This document shows, piece by piece, positions 1 through 5,686 of a DNA stretch of 9,856 nt. The notes beneath the pieces are model-generated. The model did no database searches. It was not told the origin of the DNA and worked only from the letters and a program-made list of their open reading frames with translations. Within the stretch, counting starts at the first letter, position 1. Each line of letters starts with the position of its first letter. The stretch comes from an uncultured bacterium (GTDB lineage: Bacteria; Bacillota; Clostridia; Oscillospirales; Acutalibacteraceae): the NCBI GenBank assembly GCA_905215105.1, contig CAJMOI010000067.1, forward strand, positions 1 to 9,856. Direction: 5' to 3'. A program made the translations under genes and the position numbers.

Positions 1-294
1 GATATTCTGCAATATCTGGGAGATCACCGGCGGGAAAATCAGTTTTTGTGCGGCTTTTCCATGGAGACTCGGGACATGCTGGAAAACTCCCGGAAAAAGC
101 TGGAGAAAAAGCATGTGGATATGATTGCCGCCAATAATGTCAAGGAAGCCGGTGCAGGTTTTGCCGTGGACACCAACCTGCTGACGCTGATTACCCGGGA
201 TGGAGAAAAGGCCCTTCCCCTGATGAGCAAAGACGATGCTGCCGACGCGCTGCTGACAGAAATTCTGACCCGGATGAATCGTGTGAAAGATTGA
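1..294 (+). CDS. coaBC: Bifunctional phosphopantothenoylcysteine decarboxylase/phosphopantothenate-cysteine ligase CoaBC, C-terminal part
   Basis: The gene enters from the left edge in frame 1 and ends at TGA 292-294; 97 codons are visible. CoaBC carries out two cytoplasmic steps of coenzyme A synthesis: the CoaB half joins cysteine to 4'-phosphopantothenate and the CoaA-side CoaC half decarboxylates the product. Only the end of the CoaB (synthetase) half is present. It shows the family's typical C-terminal blocks: a GFSMET segment (family GFxxET), a charged helix with ARKKLE-like sequence (NSRKKLEKK), AANNV, then GAGFAVDTN and a LPLMSKDDAADALL end. The ATG at 61 and TTG at 46 are internal codons, not starts, because the reading frame is open to the edge. 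No terminator is obvious after the stop. I recognise the family from these motifs; assignment of the unseen CoaC half is by analogy. Confidence 0.9.
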   Translation, partial: DILQYLGDHRRENQFLCGFSMETRDMLENSRKKLEKKHVDMIAANNVKEAGAGFAVDTNLLTLITRDGEKALPLMSKDDAADALLTEILTRMNRVKD

Positions 295-343
295 TGTTTT
301 CTCCGGAAATCTGTCCCCTTTCTCCGATGCCGTCCGGCGCATA

Positions 344-372
344 TTTACAGGGACTTTTTCCGGTGATAAGAT
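344..372 (+). promoter_or_regulatory. Likely sigma-A promoter of the abfA unit
   Basis: TTTACA (344-349, five of six matches to TTGACA) is followed after 17 nt by TAAGAT (367-372, four of six matches to TATAAT). It lies in the 134-nt gap between coaBC and abfA and would start the transcript near 379, about 50 nt before the abfA start codon. The -10 is imperfect, so the call is tentative. Confidence 0.4.
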
Positions 373-380
373 GACAGTAA

Positions 381-394
381 TGAAATCGATCCAA
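381..394 (+). promoter_or_regulatory. cre-like catabolite control (CcpA) site in the abfA leader
   Basis: TGAAATCGATCCAA matches nine of the ten defined positions of the Bacillus cre consensus TGWAANCGNTNNCA; only the C at position 13 differs. It sits at about +3 to +16 relative to the inferred transcription start, a position typical for CcpA repression of sugar-degrading genes. The match is seen in the sequence; binding is inferred. Confidence 0.4.
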
Positions 395-428
395 GCCGTT
401 TGACGGCACGGACAAGGAGGAGCTGCAA

Positions 429-1904
429 ATGAGCAGAATTACTGTCAATCCCGCCCATAAAAAATCCATCATAAACCGGAATCTTTACGGTCATTTTTCC
501 GAGCATCTGGGCCGGTGCATTTACAACGGCGTATTTGTCGGGGAGGATTCTCCGATTCCCAATGAAAAGGGAATGCGCACAGATGTGGTAGAAGCCCTTC
601 GTCATATCCGGGTGCCGGTACTCCGCTGGCCCGGCGGCTGTTTTGCCGACGAATACCACTGGAAAGACGGAATCGGCCCCAAGGAGAGCCGTAAGTGTAT
701 GGTCAACACCAACTGGGGCGGCGTAACCGAGGATAATTCCTTCGGTACTCATGAGTTTTTGGAATTCTGCCGTCAAGTGGGTTGTGAGCCGTATATCAAC
801 GGCAACATGGGTTCCGGCACGGTACAGGAAATGAGCGAATGGGTGGAATACATGACTTCCGACGCAATTTCCCCCATGGCAGAGCTGAGACGGCAGAACG
901 GCCGGGAAGAGCCCTGGAAAATCCGCTATTTCGGCGTGGGCAACGAGAGCTGGGGCTGCGGCGGCAATATGCGTCCTTCCTACTATGCCGATGAATTCCG
1001 CCGTTATCAGACATTCCTTCGGAATTACGGAGAGAACAAGCTGTATAAAATTGCCTGCGGCCCCAATGTGGATGACTATACCTGGACGGACACGGTGATG
1101 GAGATTGCCGGACGGTATATGGATGCCATTACCCTGCACTATTACACCCTGCCTAACGACGACTGGGACCACAAGGGCAGCGCGCTGGCTTTTAATCGGG
1201 AAGAATACTACCGCACTCTGCGGAAAGCACTGCGGATGGAAGAACTGCTGCAAAAACACATTCAGATCATGGACCGCCGGGACCCGGAAAAGCGGGTCGG
1301 CCTGATTGTGGATGAATGGGGCGCATGGTATGATGTGGAACCCGGCACCAATCCCGGTTTCCTGTATCAGCAAAACACCATGCGGGATGCGCTGGTGGCT
1401 GCAGCTACCTTGAACATCTTTAACCAGCACAGCGATCGGGTGGTTATGGCTAACATTGCGCAGCTGGTCAATGTGCTTCAGTCTGTCATCCTCACCGAAG
1501 GGGATAAGATGGTCAAGACTCCCACTTACCATGTCTTTGATCTGTATAAAGAGCATCAGGATGCCACTTTGGTCTACAGCCAGATTGAGACAGCTTCCAC
1601 CGGAACCGAAACCGAACAGGTTCCCCAGATCAGTGTTTCTGTTTCTATGGACGAACAGGGCGTTCTCCACGCCACTCTGGCCAACCTTTCCGATGAAGAA
1701 GCCGATCTGGCCGAGCTGGTATTTGTGAATTTTGTCCCCACCTCTGTGGAAGGGGAAGTGCTCTGTGGAAAACCGGCCGATCACAATGATTTCACCGCTC
1801 CTGATGCAGTCCATCTGGAACCGCTGACGGATGTTCGAGTCGAAAATGGCCGTGTATTGGCTCGGATGCCCGCTTGCAGCGTGGCCCGGCTGACCATTCG
1901 TTAA
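429..1904 (+). CDS. abfA: GH51 alpha-L-arabinofuranosidase (intracellular)
   Basis: A 491-residue protein of the usual GH51 size. The enzyme releases terminal non-reducing alpha-L-arabinofuranosyl residues from arabinan, arabinoxylan or arabinogalactan fragments with retention of configuration. The N-terminal NRNLYGHFSEHLG and RWPGGCFAD blocks are family signatures of the (beta/alpha)8 barrel. The acid/base catalyst is E173 in GNESWG, and the nucleophile is E296 in VDEWGAWYD. The last roughly 110 residues form the beta-rich C-terminal domain. There is no signal peptide, so it acts in the cytoplasm on imported oligosaccharides. The ATG at 429 has AGGAGG at 415-420 with an 8-nt spacer. A likely promoter and a cre-like site precede it, and a small Cys-rich gene follows after 3 nt. 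No arabinose-handling genes or transporter are in the window. Family assignment is firm; exact substrate is inferred. Confidence 0.95.
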   Translation: MSRITVNPAHKKSIINRNLYGHFSEHLGRCIYNGVFVGEDSPIPNEKGMRTDVVEALRHIRVPVLRWPGGCFADEYHWKDGIGPKESRKCMVNTNWGGVTEDNSFGTHEFLEFCRQVGCEPYINGNMGSGTVQEMSEWVEYMTSDAISPMAELRRQNGREEPWKIRYFGVGNESWGCGGNMRPSYYADEFRRYQTFLRNYGENKLYKIACGPNVDDYTWTDTVMEIAGRYMDAITLHYYTLPNDDWDHKGSALAFNREEYYRTLRKALRMEELLQKHIQIMDRRDPEKRVGLIVDEWGAWYDVEPGTNPGFLYQQNTMRDALVAAATLNIFNQHSDRVVMANIAQLVNVLQSVILTEGDKMVKTPTYHVFDLYKEHQDATLVYSQIETASTGTETEQVPQISVSVSMDEQGVLHATLANLSDEEADLAELVFVNFVPTSVEGEVLCGKPADHNDFTAPDAVHLEPLTDVRVENGRVLARMPACSVARLTIR

Positions 1905-1907
1905 ACC

Positions 1908-2162
1908 GTGGAGCGGATTCTCTGCCGCCGGTGTTTGTTGTCAGATCTGAACGATCAGGCTATGGCGGCTACGGTAACGGAATATGTCAACAGCCTTCTT
2001 CCGGAAGAGAAAGCGTCGGAAGAAGAATACCGCCGCCGTCTGGACTGCTGCCGCCGGTGTGAACAGCTTTCACAGGGTCTTTGCCGTTTATGCGGTTGTT
2101 TTGTGGAAGCGCGGGCAGCGGGGAAAAATGCTTTTTGTCCCCATGTTCCCGGCTGTTGGTGA
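1908..2162 (+). CDS. Small cysteine-rich DUF6171-type protein
   Basis: An 84-residue protein with ten cysteines: C6, C9, C47, C48, C51, C59, C62, C64, C77 and C83. The CxxCL start, the YRRRLDCCRRC segment, the GLCRLCGCFV block and the final CPxxxPGCW look like a family of uncharacterised clostridial proteins (DUF6171), probably binding zinc or another metal through paired CxxC knuckles. Its function is unknown. The GTG start at 1908 is preferred over the ATG at 1962 because it keeps the N-terminal CxxC pair and lies only 3 nt past the abfA stop. I see no ribosome binding site of its own, so translation probably depends on ribosomes finishing abfA. It ends just ahead of a strong terminator and so is the last gene of the abfA transcript. 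The link to arabinose metabolism is by position only. Confidence 0.75.
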   Translation: MERILCRRCLLSDLNDQAMAATVTEYVNSLLPEEKASEEEYRRRLDCCRRCEQLSQGLCRLCGCFVEARAAGKNAFCPHVPGCW

Positions 2163-2183
2163 TTTGAAATCGATATAACATAC

Positions 2184-2218
2184 AAAAACTCCCGGAATGT
2201 TTTGCTCCGGGAGTTTTT
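2184..2218 (+). terminator. Intrinsic terminator, probably bidirectional
   Basis: A perfect 13-bp stem (2184-2196 with 2206-2218) encloses a 9-nt loop. The core is ACTCCCGG/CCGGGAGT and it is flanked by five A and five T residues. It ends the abfA-DUF6171 transcript, and the A/T symmetry means it can also serve the convergent GH4 gene ending at 2237. Confidence 0.9.
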
Positions 2219-2236
2219 GCATTCCTAATAAAGTTT

Positions 2237-3577
2237 TCAGCGATAAGAGGGCAGCCAGTTGCCGTGGGTTTCAATCAGATCGTCCACCATTTTCACAATG
2301 GTATCCGGGTCCAGTTCGCTTCCAGTATGGGGGTCCAGCATAGCAGCCTGATAAATGTGCTCCTTTTTCCGGGTTACAGCGGCTTCAATGGTTAGCAGCT
2401 GAACATTGATATTCGTCATATTCATAGCTGCGCACTGTACCGGCAGACGACCTACACGGCAGGGATGTACGCCCATACCGTCAATGAGGCAGGGAACTTC
2501 CACGCAGGCATCTGTAGGCAGATTTTCAATGAGATGACCAGTGTTCAGCACGTTGCCGCCAATTTTATACGGGGTGTTGGTGACAATGGATTCCATGATG
2601 TAGGAAGCATATTCCCGGGAACGCTCGTGGTCCAGCTTTTTGACGGTGCGGAGTTCGTCCCGCTCTTTAGCCCAGCCTTCAATCTGGCTGACACAGCGGC
2701 GGGGATATTCATCCAGAGGGATGTTGTACCGGTCAATCAGCTCCGGATATTTGGACTTGATGTAGAACATATTGTATTCGGCATTGTGCTCACTGGATTC
2801 CGTGCAGTAATAGCCGAACCGGCGGATATAGTCCAGACGGACCATGTCGCCGTGCTTTTCTCCGCCTTCCGCCATGGCAGCCATGTTTTTCTCCATTGCC
2901 CGGCGGCGGATTTCCGGATACAGGTCCACACCGTTTTTATCGTAGAGCTCCAGCAGCCAGCCCATATGGTTGATACCGGCAATCAATTCCCGACGGCCTT
3001 CCAGACGGTCTTCCATACCCAGCTCTTTCAGCAGCGTTTCGGAACAGACCTGAACACTGTGGCACAGACCGACGGTTTCGATGCCGGTGTACCGCTGCAT
3101 ATATCCGGACAGCATGGCCATGGGATTGGTGTAGTTCAGGAAAAGAGCGTCGGGGCAGACTTCCTGCATATCCCGGGCGAAATCATCCATTACCGGAATG
3201 GTACGCAGAGCCCGCATGATGCCGCCGATTCCCAGAGTGTCGCCAATGGTCTGGCGCAGGCCGTATTTCTTGGGAACTTCAAAGTCGATGATGGTGCAGG
3301 GATCATACAGGCCGACCTGAATGGCGTTTACCACAAACCGTGCGCCGCGCAGTGCTTCTTTCCGATTCTCCACACCCAGATGGGCGGTTACTTTTCCATG
3401 TCCGCCTTTGGTTTCGTTCATAGCGGAAATGATTTCATAGCTTTCCTGCAAACGGACAGGGTCAATGTCATACAGAGAAAACTCCCAGTCCTTCAGTGCG
3501 TCGCTGCACATGCAGTCGCCCAGTACGTTTCGAACAAAGACGGTGCTTCCGGCACCCATGAAAGTAATTTTGTTCAT
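2237..3577 (-). CDS. GH4 NAD- and Mn-dependent alpha-galactosidase-type glycosidase (MelA-like)
   Basis: A 446-residue cytoplasmic glycoside hydrolase of family 4, which cleaves by an oxidation-elimination mechanism needing NAD+ and a divalent metal. The N-terminal Rossmann motif GAGSTVF (residues 8-14) binds NAD. GDTLGIGGIMRALRTIP (113-128), NYTNPMA (148-154), CHSVQ (172-176) and INHMGW (202-207) are family blocks; C172 and H204 are the expected metal ligands. The CHSV form is the one found in alpha-galactosidases, against CHEV for alpha-glucosidases and CNVP for phospho-glycosidases, so melibiose or raffinose-type galactosides are the best guess. The start is ATG at 3575-3577 (reverse), with GGAGG at 3585-3589 and a 7-nt spacer. 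An open frame extends upstream to 3919 but has no ribosome binding site and overlaps the divergent promoter. An AraC-family regulator lies 1.3 kb away, recalling melR/melA. I am sure of the family, moderately sure of the substrate. Confidence 0.9.
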   Translation of the reverse strand: MNKITFMGAGSTVFVRNVLGDCMCSDALKDWEFSLYDIDPVRLQESYEIISAMNETKGGHGKVTAHLGVENRKEALRGARFVVNAIQVGLYDPCTIIDFEVPKKYGLRQTIGDTLGIGGIMRALRTIPVMDDFARDMQEVCPDALFLNYTNPMAMLSGYMQRYTGIETVGLCHSVQVCSETLLKELGMEDRLEGRRELIAGINHMGWLLELYDKNGVDLYPEIRRRAMEKNMAAMAEGGEKHGDMVRLDYIRRFGYYCTESSEHNAEYNMFYIKSKYPELIDRYNIPLDEYPRRCVSQIEGWAKERDELRTVKKLDHERSREYASYIMESIVTNTPYKIGGNVLNTGHLIENLPTDACVEVPCLIDGMGVHPCRVGRLPVQCAAMNMTNINVQLLTIEAAVTRKKEHIYQAAMLDPHTGSELDPDTIVKMVDDLIETHGNWLPSYR

Positions 3578-3634
3578 GGTAATTCCTCCAAAATTCAATA
3601 CTGCTTTTGTCAGGTCTTCACGTAACCTGTGATG

Positions 3635-3663
3635 AATTGACATCATCATACCACCAAATGACA
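3635..3663. promoter_or_regulatory. Direct repeat with 21-bp period, possible AraC-type binding site
   Basis: AATTGACA (3635-3642) and AAATGACA (3656-3663) are near-identical octamers whose starts are exactly 21 bp apart, two helical turns. Many AraC-family regulators bind direct half-sites at about this spacing. The pair lies between the divergent GH4 and surface-protein genes, at about -47 to -75 of the plus-strand promoter and overlapping the minus-strand one. The octamers are short, so this remains a suggestion. Confidence 0.25.
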
Positions 3664-3673
3664 GGAAGCGGTA
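3645..3673 (-). promoter_or_regulatory. Candidate promoter of the GH4 gene with extended -10
   Basis: Reading the minus strand, TATGAT (3650-3645) is preceded directly by TGG, giving an extended -10 element. The hexamer 17 nt upstream (TACCGC, 3673-3668) is a very poor -35. A weak -35 with extended -10 is common where an activator is needed. It lies back to back with the promoter at 3674-3703. Confidence 0.4.
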
Positions 3674-3703
3674 TTGCATAGTGTCGGGAAAACATGGTAA
3701 AAT
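3674..3703 (+). promoter_or_regulatory. Likely sigma-A promoter of the surface-protein gene
   Basis: TTGCAT (3674-3679) and TAAAAT (3698-3703) are 18 nt apart and TGG precedes the -10 directly, giving an extended -10. The same hexamer, spacing and CATGG context recur before the lipoprotein gene at 8099-8128. Confidence 0.5.
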
Positions 3704-3758
3704 GTTGGCAAAGGGGTGGAATATTTTTCCAGTTGAGGAAAAGTTTTTCAGCAGCGCC

Positions 3759-4679
3759 ATGTGCGTTCCCACTTTGCTGACTTTTATTGAAAAGAAGGGA
3801 AAAGCCAAGAAAACCAAAAATCGTTTGTTAGCGGTGGCGTTTCTGCTGGTCATGCTGTTTGCAGTGCTGCAAATCAACACATTTGCACAGGGGACCGACG
3901 GATTGACCGTTATCGACAAACTGGAACCGGTTAAGCCCGATCAGGAATATCCGCTGAATGGAGCGGATGTGCTGATTTTCAAGCAGTCCACTTATGCGGT
4001 GGTCTGGTCTGCCCGGGAATTCACCGCTGAAGAGCAGGAATAAATCAAGGCCTGTGATAATTCCAACATTGAGAAGTGGGCGTTTACCACAGACCGCACT
4101 TTTGTATTGGCAGACAAGCTGGGAATTTCCGGTTCCGGCGGTTCTCTGAAAACCAGGATTACAGTGGGAGAAACTTCCTTCTCCTTTACGAATGGTTCCA
4201 TTAGCCATGTGGTGCTGATTCAGGTGGAAAAACCGACCCCAACTCCTACTCAGACCCCGAATCCCACAGAGACCCCCAATCCCACGGAGACTCCGAACCC
4301 CACAGAGACCCCCAATCCCACGGAGACCCCGAACCCCACGGAGACTCCCAATCCTACAGAGACTCCGAACCCCACGGAGACCCCGAATCCCACGGAAACC
4401 CCGAATCCCACAGAGACCCCGAATCCCACGGAAACCCCGACTCCCACGGAGACTCCGAACCCCACGGAAACTCCCAATCCCACAGAAGCCCCCACTCCTG
4501 CTCCCGAGCCCACTCCGGGACCGGTGACAACGCCTTCTCCTTCTCCGGAAACGCCTTCCGAGCAGCCCGGCACCGGTTCTGAAGATTTACTGGTGCTCTT
4601 CGGCACAACAGCAGCAATTGCGTTTATGGCGCTGGCAGGATTGTATTTTTATCGCCGCAATCAGAATCAGAAATCATAA
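3759..4679 (+). pseudogene. Interrupted gene for a secreted, repeat-bearing surface protein (in-frame TAA at 4041)
   Basis: One reading frame runs through this region but is broken by TAA at 4041-4043. Before it are a basic KKTKNR stretch and a hydrophobic Sec signal ending TFAQG, then about 55 residues of an unrecognised exported domain. After it the same frame continues without a good restart: a further roughly 50 residues with a beta-rich look (GSGGSLKTRITVGETSFSF), 13 hexapeptide repeats, a Pro/Thr/Ser linker, QPGTG, a hydrophobic segment (LLVLFGTTAAIAFMALAGLY) and a basic YRRNQNQK tail. That plan fits an exported protein with a wall-spanning stalk anchored at its C-terminus. One C-to-T change (CAA to TAA) would explain the stop. 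The start is also unclear: ATG 3759 has no well-placed ribosome binding site, and frame-compatible starts from 3681 lie before or at the promoter. The open frame between 3759 and 4040 may still make a short product. Alternatives are stop readthrough or a sequence error. Confidence 0.7.
4254..4487 (+). repeat. Tandem 18-bp repeat, 13 units, coding TPNPTE
   Basis: Thirteen head-to-tail 18-bp units encode TPNPTE; the eleventh (4434-4451) reads TPTPTE. Units differ from each other mainly at third codon positions (CCC/CCG, AAT/AAC, ACA/ACG, GAG/GAA). The array stays in phase and forms the Pro/Thr stalk of the interrupted surface protein. Such stalks span the cell wall and can be glycosylated. Unit count is likely to vary between strains. 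Confidence 0.95.
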
Positions 4680-4723
4680 CGGATAAAGAGTTTTATCACT
4701 GATTTTGGATGCATTACAACCGT

Positions 4724-4759
4724 AAAAAGGACAGGTGCGGTCCTGCATCTGTCCTTTTT
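4724..4759 (+). terminator. Intrinsic terminator after the surface-protein gene
   Basis: AAAAAGGACAG (4724-4734) pairs with CTGTCCTTTTT (4749-4759); the stem continues through a G-T wobble and TGC/GCA around the 6-nt loop GGTCCT. The T run follows the stem directly. It separates the interrupted gene from the AraC regulator. The remainder of the 172-nt gap 4680-4851 shows no clear gene; a weak TTGTTT/TATTAC pair with only 15-nt spacing (4798-4824) is the best promoter I could find for the regulator. Confidence 0.85.
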
Positions 4760-4851
4760 CCTCAGAGGCTGACAGTCAATCAGGCAAATGCAGCAATTTG
4801 TTTGATTCTTTGTGGTCGTATTACCCAAAAAATGAAAAGGGGAGGCTGATT

Positions 4852-5631
4852 ATGGTAAAAGAAATTTTATTGGCTGACCAGCATTTTCATGATCTGAATC
4901 CGATTATCTGCGGCCATCAGGAGTGTGAGCCGAATCATGCTTTCGGACCTTCTACCCGATTTTACTGGCTTTTGCACTATGTAGTGCAGGGCAGTGGAAT
5001 TTTTGTTTCCGGAAATCAGAAATATGAGGTGCGGGCAGGACAGATTTTTGTGATTCGTCCCTATGAAGTGACCTATTACGAAGCGGATGGAAAAACGCCC
5101 TGGGAGTATATCTGGGTTGGTTTTACCAGTGGATTGGATTTGTCCGGGATTTTCACAGAATCGGTGATGAATGCCGGCCGATGCGGCAATATTTTCAGCT
5201 CGATTCTGGAAGCAGAACGGATGAACGAAGGCCGTGAGCTGTTCCTTTGTGGAATGATCTATCAGCTTTTGGCTCGGCTTTCAGAGAAACATAGCGGGGA
5301 AGAGGATTATGTGGAACAGGCCCGAACCTTTCTGGAAAGCCACTATATGCAGGAAGTTTCCATCGTGGAGCTGGCGGAGCGAATGAACCTGAACCGTTCC
5401 TATTTCAGCACCCTGTTTCGCCGGAAAACCGGGAAATCCCCGCAGCAGTACCTGACAGATTTCCGAATGGAAAAAGCCTGTGAACTGATGACAGAGCATG
5501 GATATTCGCCGGGGGAGGCGGCTCTTTCCACAGGATATCCCGATATTTTCAGCTTTTCCAGAATGTTCAAGCGTTATATGGGCGTTTCCCCAAGGGAATA
5601 TAAGAGGATGCATCCGAAAACCGGAAAATAA
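4852..5631 (+). CDS. AraC-family transcriptional regulator with cupin sensor domain
   Basis: A 259-residue protein of the standard AraC/XylS two-domain form. Residues about 20-90 form a cupin-like sugar-sensing domain, with the typical LHYVVQGSGIF and AGQIFVIRPYEVTYY strands and PWEYIWVGF after it. Residues about 155-255 hold two helix-turn-helix motifs: the first around VSIVELAERMNLNRSYFSTL, the second around GEAALSTGYPDIFSFSRMFK, ending with the usual GVSPREYK. It should bind DNA at direct half-sites and activate or repress sugar genes on binding a ligand. The ATG at 4852 has AGGGGAGG at 4838-4845 with a 6-nt spacer; an upstream GTG at 4735 would place the start inside a terminator stem. 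The closest glycosidase is the GH4 enzyme, so that is the likeliest target, but the decayed gene lies between them. Family certain; ligand and targets inferred. Confidence 0.93.
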   Translation: MVKEILLADQHFHDLNPIICGHQECEPNHAFGPSTRFYWLLHYVVQGSGIFVSGNQKYEVRAGQIFVIRPYEVTYYEADGKTPWEYIWVGFTSGLDLSGIFTESVMNAGRCGNIFSSILEAERMNEGRELFLCGMIYQLLARLSEKHSGEEDYVEQARTFLESHYMQEVSIVELAERMNLNRSYFSTLFRRKTGKSPQQYLTDFRMEKACELMTEHGYSPGEAALSTGYPDIFSFSRMFKRYMGVSPREYKRMHPKTGK

Positions 5632-5633
5632 CA

Positions 5634-5674
5634 GAACCCCGACAGCCTGTCAGAGCTGCCGGGGTTCATTTTAT
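5634..5674 (+). terminator. Intrinsic terminator after the AraC regulator
   Basis: GAACCCCG (5634-5641) pairs with CGGGGTTC (5660-5667). After an A-C mismatch, CAGC pairs with GCTG around an 8-nt loop. A T-rich ATTTTAT run follows. It begins 3 nt after the regulator stop codon and also lies just past the end of the convergent gene at 5687. Confidence 0.85.
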
Positions 5675-5686
5675 ATGGTACAAATC

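Noticed and set aside
395..407. Small hairpin GCCGT-TTG-ACGGC before the abfA ribosome binding site
   Set aside because: A 5-bp stem with 3-nt loop is easily produced by chance and has no T run; not enough to call a regulatory element.
345..1814. Long open frame (489 codons) antisense to abfA
   Set aside because: It is a mirror frame of a well-supported GH51 gene, has no family motifs and no ribosome binding site; such shadows arise from codon bias.
2165..2174. Second copy of TGAAATCGAT after the DUF6171 gene as an operon-flanking repeat
   Set aside because: Repeated 10-mers are expected by chance in about 10 kb, and this copy has no promoter beside it.
2465..3625. Long plus-strand open frame (386 codons) over the GH4 gene
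   Set aside because: Antisense shadow; the minus-strand protein has clear GH4 motifs and a good ribosome binding site.
3578..3919. N-terminal extension of the GH4 frame to 3919
   Set aside because: The extension lacks a ribosome binding site, covers the divergent promoters, and the GH4 family begins at the Rossmann strand following ATG 3577.
4254..4487. Tandem repeats as a CRISPR array
   Set aside because: Units are only 18 bp, head to tail without spacers, and encode an in-frame hexapeptide.
4798..4824. TTGTTT/TATTAC pair as a promoter for the AraC gene
   Set aside because: Spacing of 15 nt is too short and both hexamers are poor; mentioned only as the best candidate found.
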